In this document: one piece after another, positions 48,839 to 60,123 of the stretch
Layout: every line of letters begins with the position of its first letter
Position numbering within the stretch: the stretch's first letter is position 1
Source of the DNA: Phlebopus portentosus
Taxonomy: Eukaryota > Basidiomycota > Agaricomycetes > Boletales > Boletinellaceae
NCBI GenBank assembly: GCA_037892935.1
Contig: JAYXKI010000012.1
Location: forward strand, 1,488,001 to 1,552,000
Length of the DNA stretch: 64,000 nt
Direction of reading: 5' to 3'
Translations under genes and position numbers: made by a program
The notes under the pieces: model-generated
What the model was told of the DNA's origin: nothing
What the model saw: only the letters and a program-made list of their open reading frames with translations
The model's database searches: none

Positions 48839-50290
48839 GTGGATCTAACTGACGACCAGCGGGCGGCTCTCCCGACAAACTGTAGGTGGAGCGCGTCACG
48901 AGGACATCACATTGTCAAGTCAGGTGATCAAATCTTTACTGCCTGGTGGGACGAGAACGCGAAGAAGTGGTACTCTGACAGAGGAGGAAAGTCGCTTTAT
49001 TGGCGGGCGAAGCGAGAGGGAGACATAGACGATCCTGCACCCCCTACCCCCACGCGATCAACGGCTCCTTTACCAGGGCCATCAACATCGACAGGCCAGA
49101 CGACAGCTCCACCTATAGCACCTTCATTGTCTTTCACTGAACCACGAGAACCTGCTCCGCTCATACCAACAGACGAAGAAGAGGAAGACGAAGAAGAAGA
49201 GCAAGAGATGTCGTTGTCGAAAGAGTCAATAACGGACCTTGCTACAGCGATCGCGCTAGCGCTCCAGGCAGCAGGAGAAGGCACGGGCCAAGGATCAAAG
49301 TCAAACAAGGTTTATATCGCCAAGCCCCGAGATTTCGATGGCGAGCACGGATATGTCGACTTCAAACGAGAGCTGCGCCTGTATGTCTATGCATCAGAGT
49401 CGGAGTTTAGGACAAGCAAAGCAAAGATCATGTTCGCTCTGTCGTATATGAAGAGCGGTGCTGCGGCGAGCTGGGCGGAAAGCTACACGAGTGGTGCAAT
49501 CGACGAACATGGTAAGATAGCATTCAAGGACACTTGGGACGCTTTCCTAAAGAAGCTCGATACCTCGTTCGACGACCCGGCCCGGTCTCAAAAAGCATTT
49601 GAATGACTCGACGCGATGTATCAGGGCGATCTCAATGCAGATGAATTCTTCAACAAGTTTGACATTTGCCGAGTGGATGCTGGACTGGCCACGGAGGCTC
49701 ACGACGAATGGCTGATGAGTCGCCTCAAGAGGGCTCTGAACCCGAAGGTGGTCGAAGGTATCATGCATTTACCCAACGAGCCAACGACGTACGAAGAATT
49801 CAAGAAGGCGGCGGTCAAGGTTGACAGGGTTGAGCGACAGATCAGAGATCTGATGGCCGAACGCCGGAGGAAGACGATCAGCTCGACGATGATGAAACCA
49901 GCGCCACAACCATTGAAACGTCCAGCACCACCTCAACAAGCAGCTCGCCCCTTTGCTCCACCCGTCCAAGATCGTCGTGACGCCACTGGAGTAACATATG
50001 GAGGCTTAGGCCAGCCGATGGATGTGATGATGAAGCAGGCGCGCCGTACACGCGCTTGCTATAAGTGTGGTCAGGTAGGCCACTACATCCGGGAATGCCC
50101 TCGAGGCCGTGAAGCAATACGTGCAATCATTGCGGCCTTCGTTCCAGCAGACAGAAAGGCGCTCTTCGAGGAACTTGGCCAAGCCAAGGAATCCTCCTTC
50201 GAAGAGGTCGACGACGTCGATGTACGAGCGGTACCCGCTGATTTGGAAGAACTCGTAGAAGGTGAGGGTTTTCCGGAAGACCAGACGTAG
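48839..50290 (+). pseudogene. E1 gag, copy 2 (one in-frame TGA)
   Basis: Gag is the structural protein that packages element RNA. The open frame begins upstream without an ATG (the triplet at 48839 is GTG); the first ATG in frame is at 49208, just after an acidic E/D run. The capsid-like region 'FALSYMKSGAAASWAESYTS' is followed by TGA at 49604-49606, then the same frame continues 'LDAMYQGDLNADEFFNKFD' to a CCHC zinc knuckle (CYKCGQVGHYIREC, about 50058-50099) and the stop at 50288-50290. Sister copies have CGA at the TGA. The frame ends inside the frameshift stem-loop. Confidence 0.8.
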
Positions 50291-50308
50291 ACGTCGGAAC
50301 GACTGGTC
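50266..50308 (+). promoter_or_regulatory. -1 ribosomal frameshift signal, gag-pol of E1
   Basis: Heptamer G_GGT_TTT (50266-50272) in the gag frame, 6-nt spacer, stem GACCAG (50279-50284) pairing with CTGGTC (50303-50308) across an 18-nt loop that holds the gag TAG. The pol frame (-1) has a TGA immediately before the heptamer and is open from there on, so the slip must occur between these points. Confidence 0.7.
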
Positions 50309-53300
50309 GATCACCTAAAGGATTCTTTTCGTCGGACTCGTTAAAATATAATCGTCCTGTTGTACAATACCAAGATGCGAATATCAGTGACGGTTTCACC
50401 CTTCGAAAACTCCTTACCGACGTAATACCTGATGAACCTGAAGCGGACGACGATGACTTTGACGTCTACACAGATTTGTTGGTTAGAAAAGTGAATGCGC
50501 AAGCAGGCAATTTGAACGAGCTTAGTGTGGAAGAGCGGAATCAAACCGCTATAAAAAATGAGGTTGAGGCGGAAGCACCTTACCGCGAGAACGTTGTTGC
50601 TCAGGCGAACGATACTGAAGCAGTATGGGATGTGGTTGGCAGACGCGCGGCTGAGGTATGGCGCAAGGGCATAGTGGACGCAGATCAATTCATCCGGAGG
50701 GCGGGAGGAAAGGAGTTGGATGCTTTCGTTAGCATCGTACATCCAAAGATAGCGGGCGATGATGAAGTAGATTTGTCAAACCCTCTACTCGAAGAGGAAA
50801 ACTTCATCGATGCTCATGCGCTAATTGACTCGGGATGCACGGGTTCATGTATCGATGAGGGCTTTGTCAAACGATACGGTTTCCCCACCCAAAGGTACAT
50901 TCGGCCTAGACCAGTCTTCAATGCTGACGGAACAAGCAATGAGGCGGGATTGATCAAGGAATATGTAGTCGTACGAATGTTCTTTGGGAAACACGAAGAG
51001 GAGATACGACTGGCAGTGACATCCTTAGCATCAAGCAACATCTTCCTCGGACATGACTGGTTGACGAAGCACAATCCTGAGATCGACTGGAGGTCAGGAA
51101 CAGTCAAGTTCACGCGTTGCCCTGACGAATGTGAGTCGTCACTACCGAGTGAGGAGATAGACGGAGAATTTGTGAGGAATGTGCAGATGAAGGAAGCGGC
51201 GAAGTGGCCACCTTATCTGGAAGAATACGCAGACGTCTTTAGTGAAGAATTGTTTGAACGCCTACCAAACCATCGAACGTGGGACCATGCTATCGACTTG
51301 AAGCCAGATTTTAAGCCTAGCGATTGCAAGGTTTACCCATTGTCGCCGAAAGAACAAGAGGCAATGAAGGAGTTCATCGAAGAGAACCTAGCATCAGGAC
51401 GCATCCGACAGTCGAAATCCCCGATGGCATCTCCGTTCTTCTTTATTAAGAAGGAAGATGGGAGCCTACGAGCAATCCAAGACTATCGAAAGCTTAACGA
51501 AGGAACGGTTAAGAACAAATACCCGTTGCCATTGATAAATGAGCTCATCGATAAGGTCAAGGATGCGAAATACATCACGAAGCTCGACGTTCGCTGGGGA
51601 TATTACAACATTCGGATTCATGAGGGCGATGAGTGGAAGGCGGCGTTTAGGACGAATTTAGGCTTATTCGAACCAACGGTCATGTTTTTCGGATTATGCA
51701 ATGCGCCGGCGACATTCCAAGGTTTCATGAACGATATCTTTCGAGAAATGATCCATGAGGGTATCGTCATCATTTACCTCGACGACATCCTCATTTTCTC
51801 GAACGATTTGGAAGAACATCGCCAACGCACCAAACGAGTCTTTGAGATCCTGCGTAAAAATGGACTTTTCCTGAAGCCACAGAAATGTGAGTTCGAGGTT
51901 GATACAGTTAAATATCTTGGACACATCATTGGTAATGGCGAGGTTCGAATGGACCCAGAAAAGACAACAGCGGTTCAGGAGTGGCCAATCCCGCGAAACG
52001 TTCACGAACTGCAACAATTCCTGGGACTAGGGAATTGGTTGCGACGATTCGTAAAGGACTATAGCTCTGTCGTTAAACCCCTGACGACACTGATGGGTAA
52101 GGTGGAATGGAAGTGGGGAGAGGAGGAACAATGAGCTTTCGAAGAATTGAAGGGTCGGTTGAGTAGTCCCCCGGTTCTAGCCATCCTGAACGAGGAGGGT
52201 CCTTTCCGGGTCGAAGCAGATGCGTCGGACTTTGCGTCTGGAGGAGTACTCCTTCAGAAACAAGACAACAAGTGGAAAGTGATAGCCTATCGATCGTCGA
52301 CCTTCTTGGAGGCTGAACAGAATTACGAGATCTATGACAAAGAGATGCTCGCAATCGTACAAGCCCTCAAGGAATGGCGACAGTACCTTCAAGGAGCCAA
52401 GAAACCCTTTGAAGTATGGACTGATCACGCGAACCTGACATACTTCCGATCTCCTCAGAAGCTGAATCGTCGACAAGCTCGTTGGCGGCTCGATTTAGCC
52501 GAGTTTGACTTCACGCTGGTGCACAAGCCAGGGAAGACACTAGGCAAGGCAGACATATTGTCGCGACGAGCAGACTACAACAAGGGCGAACGGGATAATG
52601 AAGACGTCACGTTCATTAGAGATGAATGGCTGGTCAGAGGAACGGTGGAGACATCAAGGGATGTGCTGATTGAAAATATTTGAAAGGCACAAGCAGAGGT
52701 GAATGAGGAAGAGAGACCGACGAACTTAGTGCTCGTAGATGGGTTGTGGAAAAAGGAGGTGACGGTTAAGCTCTCGATGACGAAGATGAAGAAGTTTCAA
52801 AACGTTTTCATACCGACGAGTGTGAGGGAGGAAGTGATGAGGGAGTGTCACGACTCGACATTGGCAGGCCACCCAGGAGCGAACAAAACCGTTGCGCTAG
52901 CGAACAGGAGTTTCTGGTGGCCTAACATGTACGTCGACGTCAGAAAATATGTGCGAGGATGCGATCGTTGTCAGCGAATGAAGGCCCTCAGAACGACAAG
53001 GGCAAAGGTTTTGCACCCTAACGAGGTACCGGAGGCGCCCTGGCAAGTTGTCACGGTCGACCTGATCGGAGAGTTGCCGGAGTCAAATGGATTCAATGCG
53101 ATTTGTGTGGTAGTCGATCGCTTTAGCAAACAAATCCATGCGATACCAACGACGACAAAATTGATGGCAGAAGGAATGGCCAGAATTTACAGGGACCATG
53201 TCTTCCGGTTGCACGGCTTACCTCGAAAGATCATCCATGACCGAGGAGTACAGTTTGATGCAAAGATGATGAGGGAGTTGTACAAACTCCTTCACATCGA

Positions 53301-53991
53301 AGGCAATCCGTCAACGGCGTACCACCCTCAAACGGACGGACAGACAGAACGAGTTAATCAAGAACTCGAACAGTACCTTCGACTATACGTCAACCATCGA
53401 CAATCGGACTGGGCGGACTGGCTAGCTCTCGCAGAGTTTGTGCACAACAATCGTGAACATTCGGCGACCAAACTATCACCCTTCTTCGTCAACACGGGAC
53501 AACACCCTTCAGACTTCACGGGCGTTGGAACGACTTCGTCCAATCTATCGGCAGAAGAGTTTGCCAAACATGTCAAGGGAATACACGAACTCGCTCAGGC
53601 CAATCTGACTCAGGCCAATGAAGACATGAAGCGCTTTTACGATCGTCACGCCGGGAAATCGATAGTCTATGAGATGGGACAAAAGGTCTTCTTAGATGGT
53701 CGAAACATAAAGACAATCCGACCGACGAAGAAGATGGATGACAAATGGTTTGGCCCATTCGAGGTTATGGAAAGGGTGGGCGCGAGCGCATATAAGCTAA
53801 AGATCCCGAAGACATGGAAACACGTTCATCCCGTCTTTAACGAGATCCTGCTCAAACCGGCCGTTCAACCGTCTTTCGAATCACAAAAGAAGCCGCCTCC
53901 ACCCCCACCAGTGATCATTGACGAACAAGAAGAGTACGAGGTTGAAGAAATACTCGACTCACGTCTACATCGAGGAAGGCTCCAGTGTTAG
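50267..53991 (+). pseudogene. E1 pol, copy 2 (two in-frame TGA, truncated by E2)
   Basis: Polyprotein that copies and integrates the element. Read in -1 from the gag heptamer. Order: protease (DSGCTGSCIDEG), reverse transcriptase (YLDDILIFS near 51780), TGA at 52132-52134, RNase H (EADASDF, WTDHANL), TGA at 52681-52683, integrase (zinc-binding H..H...C..C near 52.85-52.98 kb, then [26 protein letters not shown]), GPY/F region (KWFGPFEVM) and the first part of the chromodomain (YEVEEILDSRLHRGRLQ), where E2 begins. Both stops are CGA in a sister copy, so the gene was recently coding. Confidence 0.85.
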
Positions 53992-54386
53992 GCGGACAGC
54001 TCAAGGACTGAGTCGAGGCAGGCCAACACAACAACAAACAAGCGTGAATGAGATAATCCCAAACACGTCGCTCAGGTCAAGACAGCTAAGACGAGGCTTA
54101 AGTCCAGACCGTCGAACGCTAGGTCGCAGTGAAGGTAAGTAGAATAAAAAGACAAGGAACGAAAGAGTCAAACTATCTACTTATATAGACTTTGGGCGTG
54201 GGAAAGGTCTACCCTAATGGGAAGTCACATGACAAGGAATGGGATAATTAGTAAGCGTGATAGAACATTGTGGAATGTTCCGGCAAAAGGATGAATAAGC
54301 GCATAAGAAAAATAAAAGAAAAGAAAAAGAATATTAAAATAAATGGTGACGTCAGAAAAGAAAAGGAAAATGTTCGAGTCCTTACA
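53986..54386 (-). repeat. E2 3' LTR, copy 2
   Basis: 401 bp. It has AATAAAAAGAC where the 5' LTR has AATAGAAAGAC, one of only two differences between the LTRs. The polypurine tract GAAGGGGGGGTGA (minus strand) is at 54387-54399. Confidence 0.9.
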
Positions 54387-57300
54387 TCACCCCCCCTTCA
54401 AGGTTGGGCGTCCCGACCAACCACATAAGCCTTCTGAGGACGTGAACTTGTACAGCGCTCGCAGGCTTTGTCGAGGTATCGTTAACTTCCTTGGAGCTCC
54501 AGGATGTTTGCGGTAGAATTCTTGAATTGACTCCTGCGCATTATCCTTGACGTCGGATTCTGGCTGCCAAGTCGCTTCCTCATATCCAACCCACTTGACC
54601 AAGAATTGGAGCTTGCCTCGATGCAGACGCGAGTCGAGTATTTCTTCAACCTCGTACTCTTCCTGCTCATCAATGATCACTGGCGGTGGTGGAGGTGGTT
54701 TCTTCTGCGATTCAAAGGACGGTTGGACGGCTGGTTTGAGCAAGATCTCATTGAAAACTGGATGGACCTTCTTCCAGGTCTTCGGTAGTTTGAGTCTGTA
54801 TGCGCTTGCGCCAACCTTTTCCACTACCTCGAAGGGACCAAACCATTTATCATCCATCTTCTTCATCGGTCGGATCGTCTTGATATTTCGTCCATCTAAG
54901 AAGACTTTCTGCCCTGCCTCATAGGTAATGGACTTCCCAGCATGGCGGTCGTAGAAACGCTTCATGTCTTCGTTTGCTTGGGTTAGGTTACCTTGAGCGA
55001 GTTCGTGCACCTCCTTGACATGTTTGGCAAATTCTTCTGCTGACAGGTTCGATAATGCCGTTCCAACCCCCGTGAAGTCTAAGGGGTGCATTCCCGTATT
55101 GACGAAGAAGGGAGATAGCTTCGTCGCTGAATGTTCACGATTGTTGTATGCGAATTCTGCGAGAGCCAGCCAGTCCACCCAGTCCGACTGCCGATGGTTG
55201 ACGTATAGCCGCAGGTACTGTTCTAGTTCCTGATTAACCCGCTCTGTCTGTCCGTCAGTTTGTGGGTGATACGCTGTCGATGGGTTGCCTTCAATGTGGA
55301 GGAGCTTGTACAACTCCTTCATCATCTTTGCGTCGAATTGCACCCCTCGGTCATGAATGATCTTCCATGGTAGTCCATGTAATCGGAAGACATGGTCTCT
55401 GTAGATCCTAGCCATGCCTTCCACCGTTAACTTTGTCGTTGTTGGAATTGCATGGATTTGTTTGCTAAAACGATCGACCACTACGCAAACCGCATTGAAC
55501 CCATTCGATTCCGGCAACTCTCCGATTAGGTCAACTGTGACAATCTGCCATGGCGCTTCCGGCACCTCATTAGGGTGCAAAACCTTTGCTCTCGTTGTCC
55601 TTAGAGCCTTTGTCCACTGACAACGATCACACCCTTGCACATACACCCGCACATCTGCACTCATCCTCGGCCACCAGTACCTGCGTGCTATCAGCTGGAT
55701 CATCTTTGTTGCTCCTGGGTGTCCTGCCAGGGTCGAGTTATGGTGTTCCTTCATGACGTCCTCTCTGATGCTCGCTGGTACGTATAGTCGGTGGCCCTTT
55801 CTCCACATGTCCCCTCTCTTCTCGACGTCCTTCGGCCTCAGTCCCTCATCCTCTTGTCTCTGCGCTTCCACGACCTTTTCGACAAGTACTTCTCTTGACG
55901 TCTGAACCATTCCTCTAACCAGCCATTCCTTCTTGATGAAAGTCACGTTCTCATTATCGCGCTCGCCCTTGTCATAATCCGCCCGGCGTGACAACAGATC
56001 AGCTTTTCCCAATGTCTTTCCGGGTTTATGGACTAGCGTGAAATCGAACTCAGCTAAATCGAGTCGCCAACGAGCTTGTCGACGATTTAACTTCTGCGGT
56101 GATCGGAAGTACGTTAGATTTGCATGGTCTGTCCATACCTCAAAAGGTTGGTTAGCTCCCTGGAGATATTGTCGCCATTCCTTTAGGGCTTGAACGATGG
56201 CGAGCATTTCCTTGTTGTAAATCTCATAGTTTCGCTCTGCCTCTAGGAATGTTGACGACCGATAAGCGATCACCTTCCATTTACCGTCTTGTTTCTGAAG
56301 AAGGACTCCACCAGTCGCAAAGTCCGACGCATCTGCTTCTACACGGAAAGGGTCCTCGTTGTTGGGTATCGCTAACACGGGAGGACTACTCAAACGACGC
56401 TTCAATTCCTCAAATGCTGCCTGCTCATCTTCGCCCCATTTCCATTCCACCTTACCCGTTAGGGTAGTCAAGGGTTTGACGACCGAACTGTAATCCTTAA
56501 CAAAACGTCGCAACCAATTTCCTAATCCCAGGAATTGTTGCAGTTCGTGGACGTTCCTTGGAACTGGCCAGTCCTGTACTGCTGCCGTCTTCTTGGGATC
56601 CATTCGAACTTCACCATTGCCAATAATGTGCCCGAGGTACTTGACTGTATCAACTTCGAACTCGCACTTCTGCGGCTTTAGGAAAAGTCCGTTTTGGCGA
56701 AGGATCTCAAAGACTCGTTTAGTGCGTCTGCGGTGTTCTTCTAGATCATTCGAGAAGATGAGAATGTCATCGAGGTAAATGATGACGATACCCTCATGAA
56801 TTAGCTCCCGAAAGATGTCATTCATAAAGCCTTGGAACGTCGCTGGCGCATTACACAAGCCAAAGAACATGACCGTGGGTTCGAATAAGCCTAGATTTGT
56901 CCGGAACGCTGCCTTCCACTCGTCTCCCTCGCGAATCCGGATGTTGTAGTATCCCCAACGAACGTCGAGCTTCGTGATGTACCTTGCATCCTTAACCTTG
57001 TCGATGAGCTCATTTATCAGTGGCAACAGGTATTTGTTCTTGACCGTTCCTTCATTGAGCTTTTGATAGTCTTGGATTGCTCGTAAGCTCCCATCCTCTT
57101 TCTTGATAAAGAAGAATGGTGACGCCATTGGAGACTTCGACTGTCGGATACGTCCTGATGCTAGGTTTTCCTCAATGAACTCTCTCATCGCTTCTTGTTC
57201 TTTTGGCGATAACGGGTAAACCTTGCAGTCACTGGGTTTGAAATCCGGTTTCAGGTCAATAGCGTGGTCCCACGTTCGGTGGTTTGGTAAGCGTTCGAAC

Positions 57301-58277
57301 GATTCCTCACTAAAGACGTCGGTGTATTCCTCCAGGTAAGGTGGCCATTTTGCCGCTTCCTTCATCCGCACATTCCTCACAAACTCTTCATCTATCTCCT
57401 CGCTCGACAGTGGCGACTCACATTCATCAGGGCAACGGGTGAACTTAACTGTTCCTAACCTCCAATCAATCTCAGGATTATGCTTCGTCAACCAGTCATG
57501 TCTGAGGAAGATGTTGCTTGACGCTAAGGATGTCACCGCCAGTCGAATCTCTTCCTCGTGTTTCCCAAAGAACATTCGTACAACTACGTATTCCTTGATC
57601 AATCCAGCCTCGTTGCTAGTTCCGTCAGCATTGAAGACTGGTCTAGGCCGAATGTACCTTTGGGTGGGGAAACCATACCGTTTGACAAAACCTTCGTCGA
57701 TGCATGAGCCCGTGCACCCTGAGTCGATCAGTGCATGAGCATCAATGAAGTTTTCCTCTTCGAGTAGGGGGTTCGACAAGTCTACTTCGTCATCACCTGC
57801 TACCTTTGGGTGTACGATGCTAACGAAGGCGTCCAACTCCTTTCCTCCCGCCCGTCGCACGAACTGATCTGCGTCCACAATGCCCTCGCGCCATACCTCA
57901 GCCGCGCGTCTGCCTACTACATCCCACACTGCTTCAGTGACGTTCGCCTGAGCAACAACATTCCCGCGGTAAGGTGCTTCCGCCACAACCTCATTTTTTA
58001 TAGCGGTTTGATTCCGCTCTTCCTTTCTCAATTCGCCTGCTTGCGCATCTGTTCTTCTGACAAATAAATCTTCATAGACTTCGAAGTCATCGTTGTCCTC
58101 TTCAGATTCATCTGGCAGTACGTCGGTAAGGATCTTTCGAAGGATGAAACCGTCACTGGTATTCGCATCTTGATATTGTACAACAGGACGATTATATTTT
58201 AACGAGTCCAACGGAAAGAGTCCTTTAGGAGACCGACCAGTCGTTCCGACGTCTACGCCTGGTCTTCTGGAAAACCC
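54387..58277 (-). CDS. E2 Pol polyprotein (protease, RT, RNase H, integrase, chromodomain)
   Basis: Open without a stop from the frameshift heptamer (58277) to the TGA at 54387; the part from 58211 is 1274 codons. Positions within those 1274: protease DSGCTGS at 163; reverse transcriptase about 345-530 with YLDD at 479-482; RNase H about 615-745 (D in EADASD, E in KEML, D in WTDH); integrase zinc-binding H and C residues about 823-864; catalytic D894, D954 and E990 with 35 residues between the last two; GPF at 1125; chromodomain about 1184-1236 with VKWVGYEEATWQPESD. All key residues are present. This is a Tf1/sushi-like chromovirus Pol, cytoplasmic then nuclear, with the chromodomain guiding integration to marked chromatin. 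It has no start of its own and is expressed as Gag-Pol by slippage. Confidence 0.95.
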   Translation of the reverse strand, partial: GFSRRPGVDVGTTGRSPKGLFPLDSLKYNRPVVQYQDANTSDGFILRKILTDVLPDESEEDNDDFEVYEDLFVRRTDAQAGELRKEERNQTAIKNEVVAEAPYRGNVVAQANVTEAVWDVVGRRAAEVWREGIVDADQFVRRAGGKELDAFVSIVHPKVAGDDEVDLSNPLLEEENFIDAHALIDSGCTGSCIDEGFVKRYGFPTQRYIRPRPVFNADGTSNEAGLIKEYVVVRMFFGKHEEEIRLAVTSLASSNIFLRHDWLTKHNPEIDWRLGTVKFTRCPDECESPLSSEEIDEEFVRNVRMKEAAKWPPYLEEYTDVFSEESFERLPNHRTWDHAIDLKPDFKPSDCKVYPLSPKEQEAMREFIEENLASGRIRQSKSPMASPFFFIKKEDGSLRAIQDYQKLNEGTVKNKYLLPLINELIDKVKDARYITKLDVRWGYYNIRIREGDEWKAAFRTNLGLFEPTVMFFGLCNAPATFQGFMNDIFRELIHEGIVIIYLDDILIFSNDLEEHRRRTKRVFEILRQNGLFLKPQKCEFEVDTVKYLGHIIGNGEVRMDPKKTAAVQDWPVPRNVHELQQFLGLGNWLRRFVKDYSSVVKPLTTLTGKVEWKWGEDEQAAFEELKRRLSSPPVLAIPNNEDPFRVEADASDFATGGVLLQKQDGKWKVIAYRSSTFLEAERNYEIYNKEMLAIVQALKEWRQYLQGANQPFEVWTDHANLTYFRSPQKLNRRQARWRLDLAEFDFTLVHKPGKTLGKADLLSRRADYDKGERDNENVTFIKKEWLVRGMVQTSREVLVEKVVEAQRQEDEGLRPKDVEKRGDMWRKGHRLYVPASIREDVMKEHHNSTLAGHPGATKMIQLIARRYWWPRMSADVRVYVQGCDRCQWTKALRTTRAKVLHPNEVPEAPWQIVTVDLIGELPESNGFNAVCVVVDRFSKQIHAIPTTTKLTVEGMARIYRDHVFRLHGLPWKIIHDRGVQFDAKMMKELYKLLHIEGNPSTAYHPQTDGQTERVNQELEQYLRLYVNHRQSDWVDWLALAEFAYNNREHSATKLSPFFVNTGMHPLDFTGVGTALSNLSAEEFAKHVKEVHELAQGNLTQANEDMKRFYDRHAGKSITYEAGQKVFLDGRNIKTIRPMKKMDDKWFGPFEVVEKVGASAYRLKLPKTWKKVHPVFNEILLKPAVQPSFESQKKPPPPPPVIIDEQEEYEVEEILDSRLHRGKLQFLVKWVGYEEATWQPESDVKDNAQESIQEFYRKHPGAPRKLTIPRQSLRALYKFTSSEGLCGWSGRPTLKGG
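58235..58277 (-). promoter_or_regulatory. -1 ribosomal frameshift signal, gag-pol of E2
   Basis: Minus strand: GGGTTTT heptamer (58277-58271), 6-nt spacer, GACCAG (58264-58259) pairing with CTGGTC (58240-58235), 18-nt loop with the gag TAG (58255-58253). Same geometry as in E1, despite base changes in spacer and loop. Confidence 0.7.
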
Positions 58278-59707
58278 TCACCTTCTATGAGTTCTTCCAG
58301 CTCAGCGGGTACCGCTCGTACATCGTCGTCGTCGTCCTCTTCGAAAGAAGATTCCTTTGCTTGGCCGAGTTCCTCGAAGAGCGCCTTTCTGTCTGCTGGG
58401 ACGAAGGCTGCAATGATGGCACGTATTGCTTCACGACCTCGCGGGCATTCCCTGATGTAATGGCCCACCTGACCACACTTGTAACAAGCACGTGTACGAC
58501 GCGCCTGGTTCATCATTACATCCATGGGTTGTCCTAAGCCTCCATACGTTACTCCTGTAGCATCACGACGATCTTGAGCGGGGGGTATGAAAGGACGGGC
58601 TGCTTGTTGAGGCGGCATAAAACGTCTCATTGGTGGTGTCGGAGTTGGTTTCATCGCTGTCGAACTAATTGTCTTTTTCCGACGTTCAGCCATTAGGTCC
58701 CTGATTTGGCGCTCGACCCTGTCGACCTTGACGGCGGCTTTCTTGAACTCTTCATACGGCGTCGGTTCATTGGGCAATCTCATGACCCCTTCCACAACCT
58801 TCGGGTTTAGCGCCCTCTTCAGGCGACTCATCAACCATTCGTCGTGTGCCTCTGTTGCTAGGCCAGCATCCACTCGACAAATGTCAAACTTGTTGAAAAA
58901 CTCGTCGGCGTTGAGGTCTCCTTGGTACATTGCATCTAGTCATTCGAAGGCCTTTTGGGATCTGGCAGGGTCATCGAACGAAGTGTCCAGCTTCTTTAAG
59001 AAGGCGTCCCAGGCGTCCGTGAACGTCAGGTTGCCGTCTGCATCGACTGCTCCACTGGTGTAACTCTCTGCCCAGCGAGCCGCAGCACCACTCTTCATGT
59101 ACGACAGGGCGAACATAATCTTACTCTTGTTCGTCCTGAATTCTGACTCAGATGCGTAGATGTAGAGGCGCAGCTCTCGCTTGAAGTCCACATAATCGTG
59201 TTCACCATCGAAGTCTCTTGGTTTGGCGACGTGGACCTTCTTCGACACCTTTGATCCTTGGTTCGCACCTTCGCCTGCAGCTTGGAGCGCTAGTGCGACC
59301 GCCGTCGCGAGATCAGTCATTGCTTCCTTCGATAATGACATCTCGTGTTCTTCTTCTTCTTCTTCATCTTCTTCACTTGGTATAAGCGGCGCTGGTTCTC
59401 AGAACTTTCCAAACGCCGGAGAAGGCTCGACAGTGGGGGCCAACGCTTGAGTGGTCGAACCCAATGGTTCTGGTAAGGGGGCCGTTGGTTGCGTTGGAGT
59501 AGGAGGTGAGGGCTCGTCTACGTCGTCTTCTTGTTTCACTCTCCAGTGGATGGACCTTCCTTCCCTCTGGGAGTACCACCTCTTGGCAGTCTCGTCCCAC
59601 CAGGCGCCGAAGACTTGATTTCCTGCTTTGACGATATAATGTCCCCACGAGGCGCTCCACCTAGAGTTCGCAGGGAGGGCCGCTCGTTGCTCGTCAGTTA
59701 GCTCCAC
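58253..59707 (-). pseudogene. E2 gag, copy 2 (two in-frame TGA)
   Basis: The N-terminal part (VELTDEQRAALPANSRWSAS) is open from about 59707 with no ATG. TGA at 59401-59399 precedes 'EPAPLIPSEED'. An ATG at 59341 (MSLSKEAMTDLATAVALAL) opens the capsid-like region. TGA at 58942-58940 follows 'RSQKAFE'; then 'LDAMYQGDLNADEFFNKFD' continues to the zinc knuckle CYKCGQVGHYIREC and ends at 58253. The second TGA is followed by CTAG. Copy 1 reads CGA there. Confidence 0.8.
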
Positions 59708-60111
59708 CTTGATAGGCTGGGGGTGGAACGGGGATCGGGATGCTGTTCGGGCGGGACCGACTTCGGATAACCGGCTCGTCTTTGAAATTGATGACTAAAC
59801 AAAAGGCTCCGAGGTAGATAATGAAGGAGATACTTGTCGACGACTGGACTCTATGCGTTACCCACGAGAAGGTTTGATGGGAGTTCCAGAGAAGGGTGAT
59901 TCGGAGCGCTACGGTGATGTGATTGGTTGATACTTCGGGTACTATCGGGTCACGTCGGAGTCAATCGGACTTCGACGGGCAAGATAGGGGTTTGTTGTCT
60001 GCACGGTAGGAACCGGGTTTCGTTCGATGTCGTCCTTCGAAGATATACTTCAGGGGACACGTCACAGGCGAGCGCTCGACGACAACGGAATCGGGCGTGA
60101 GCCAGAGGTAG

Positions 60112-60122
60112 GTCTTTCTATT
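60112..60122 (-). other. Self-complementary primer-binding site of E2
   Basis: Minus-strand AATAGAAAGAC one base inside the 5' LTR, complementary to the RNA start in the same LTR (60281-60291 on the plus strand). The TATA box is at 60320-60326. Confidence 0.65.
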
Positions 60123-60123
60123 A

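Noticed and set aside
54547..54924. Plus-strand ORF of 125 codons, also seen at 23061-23438
   Set aside because: Exact antisense shadow of the integrase/chromodomain of E2.
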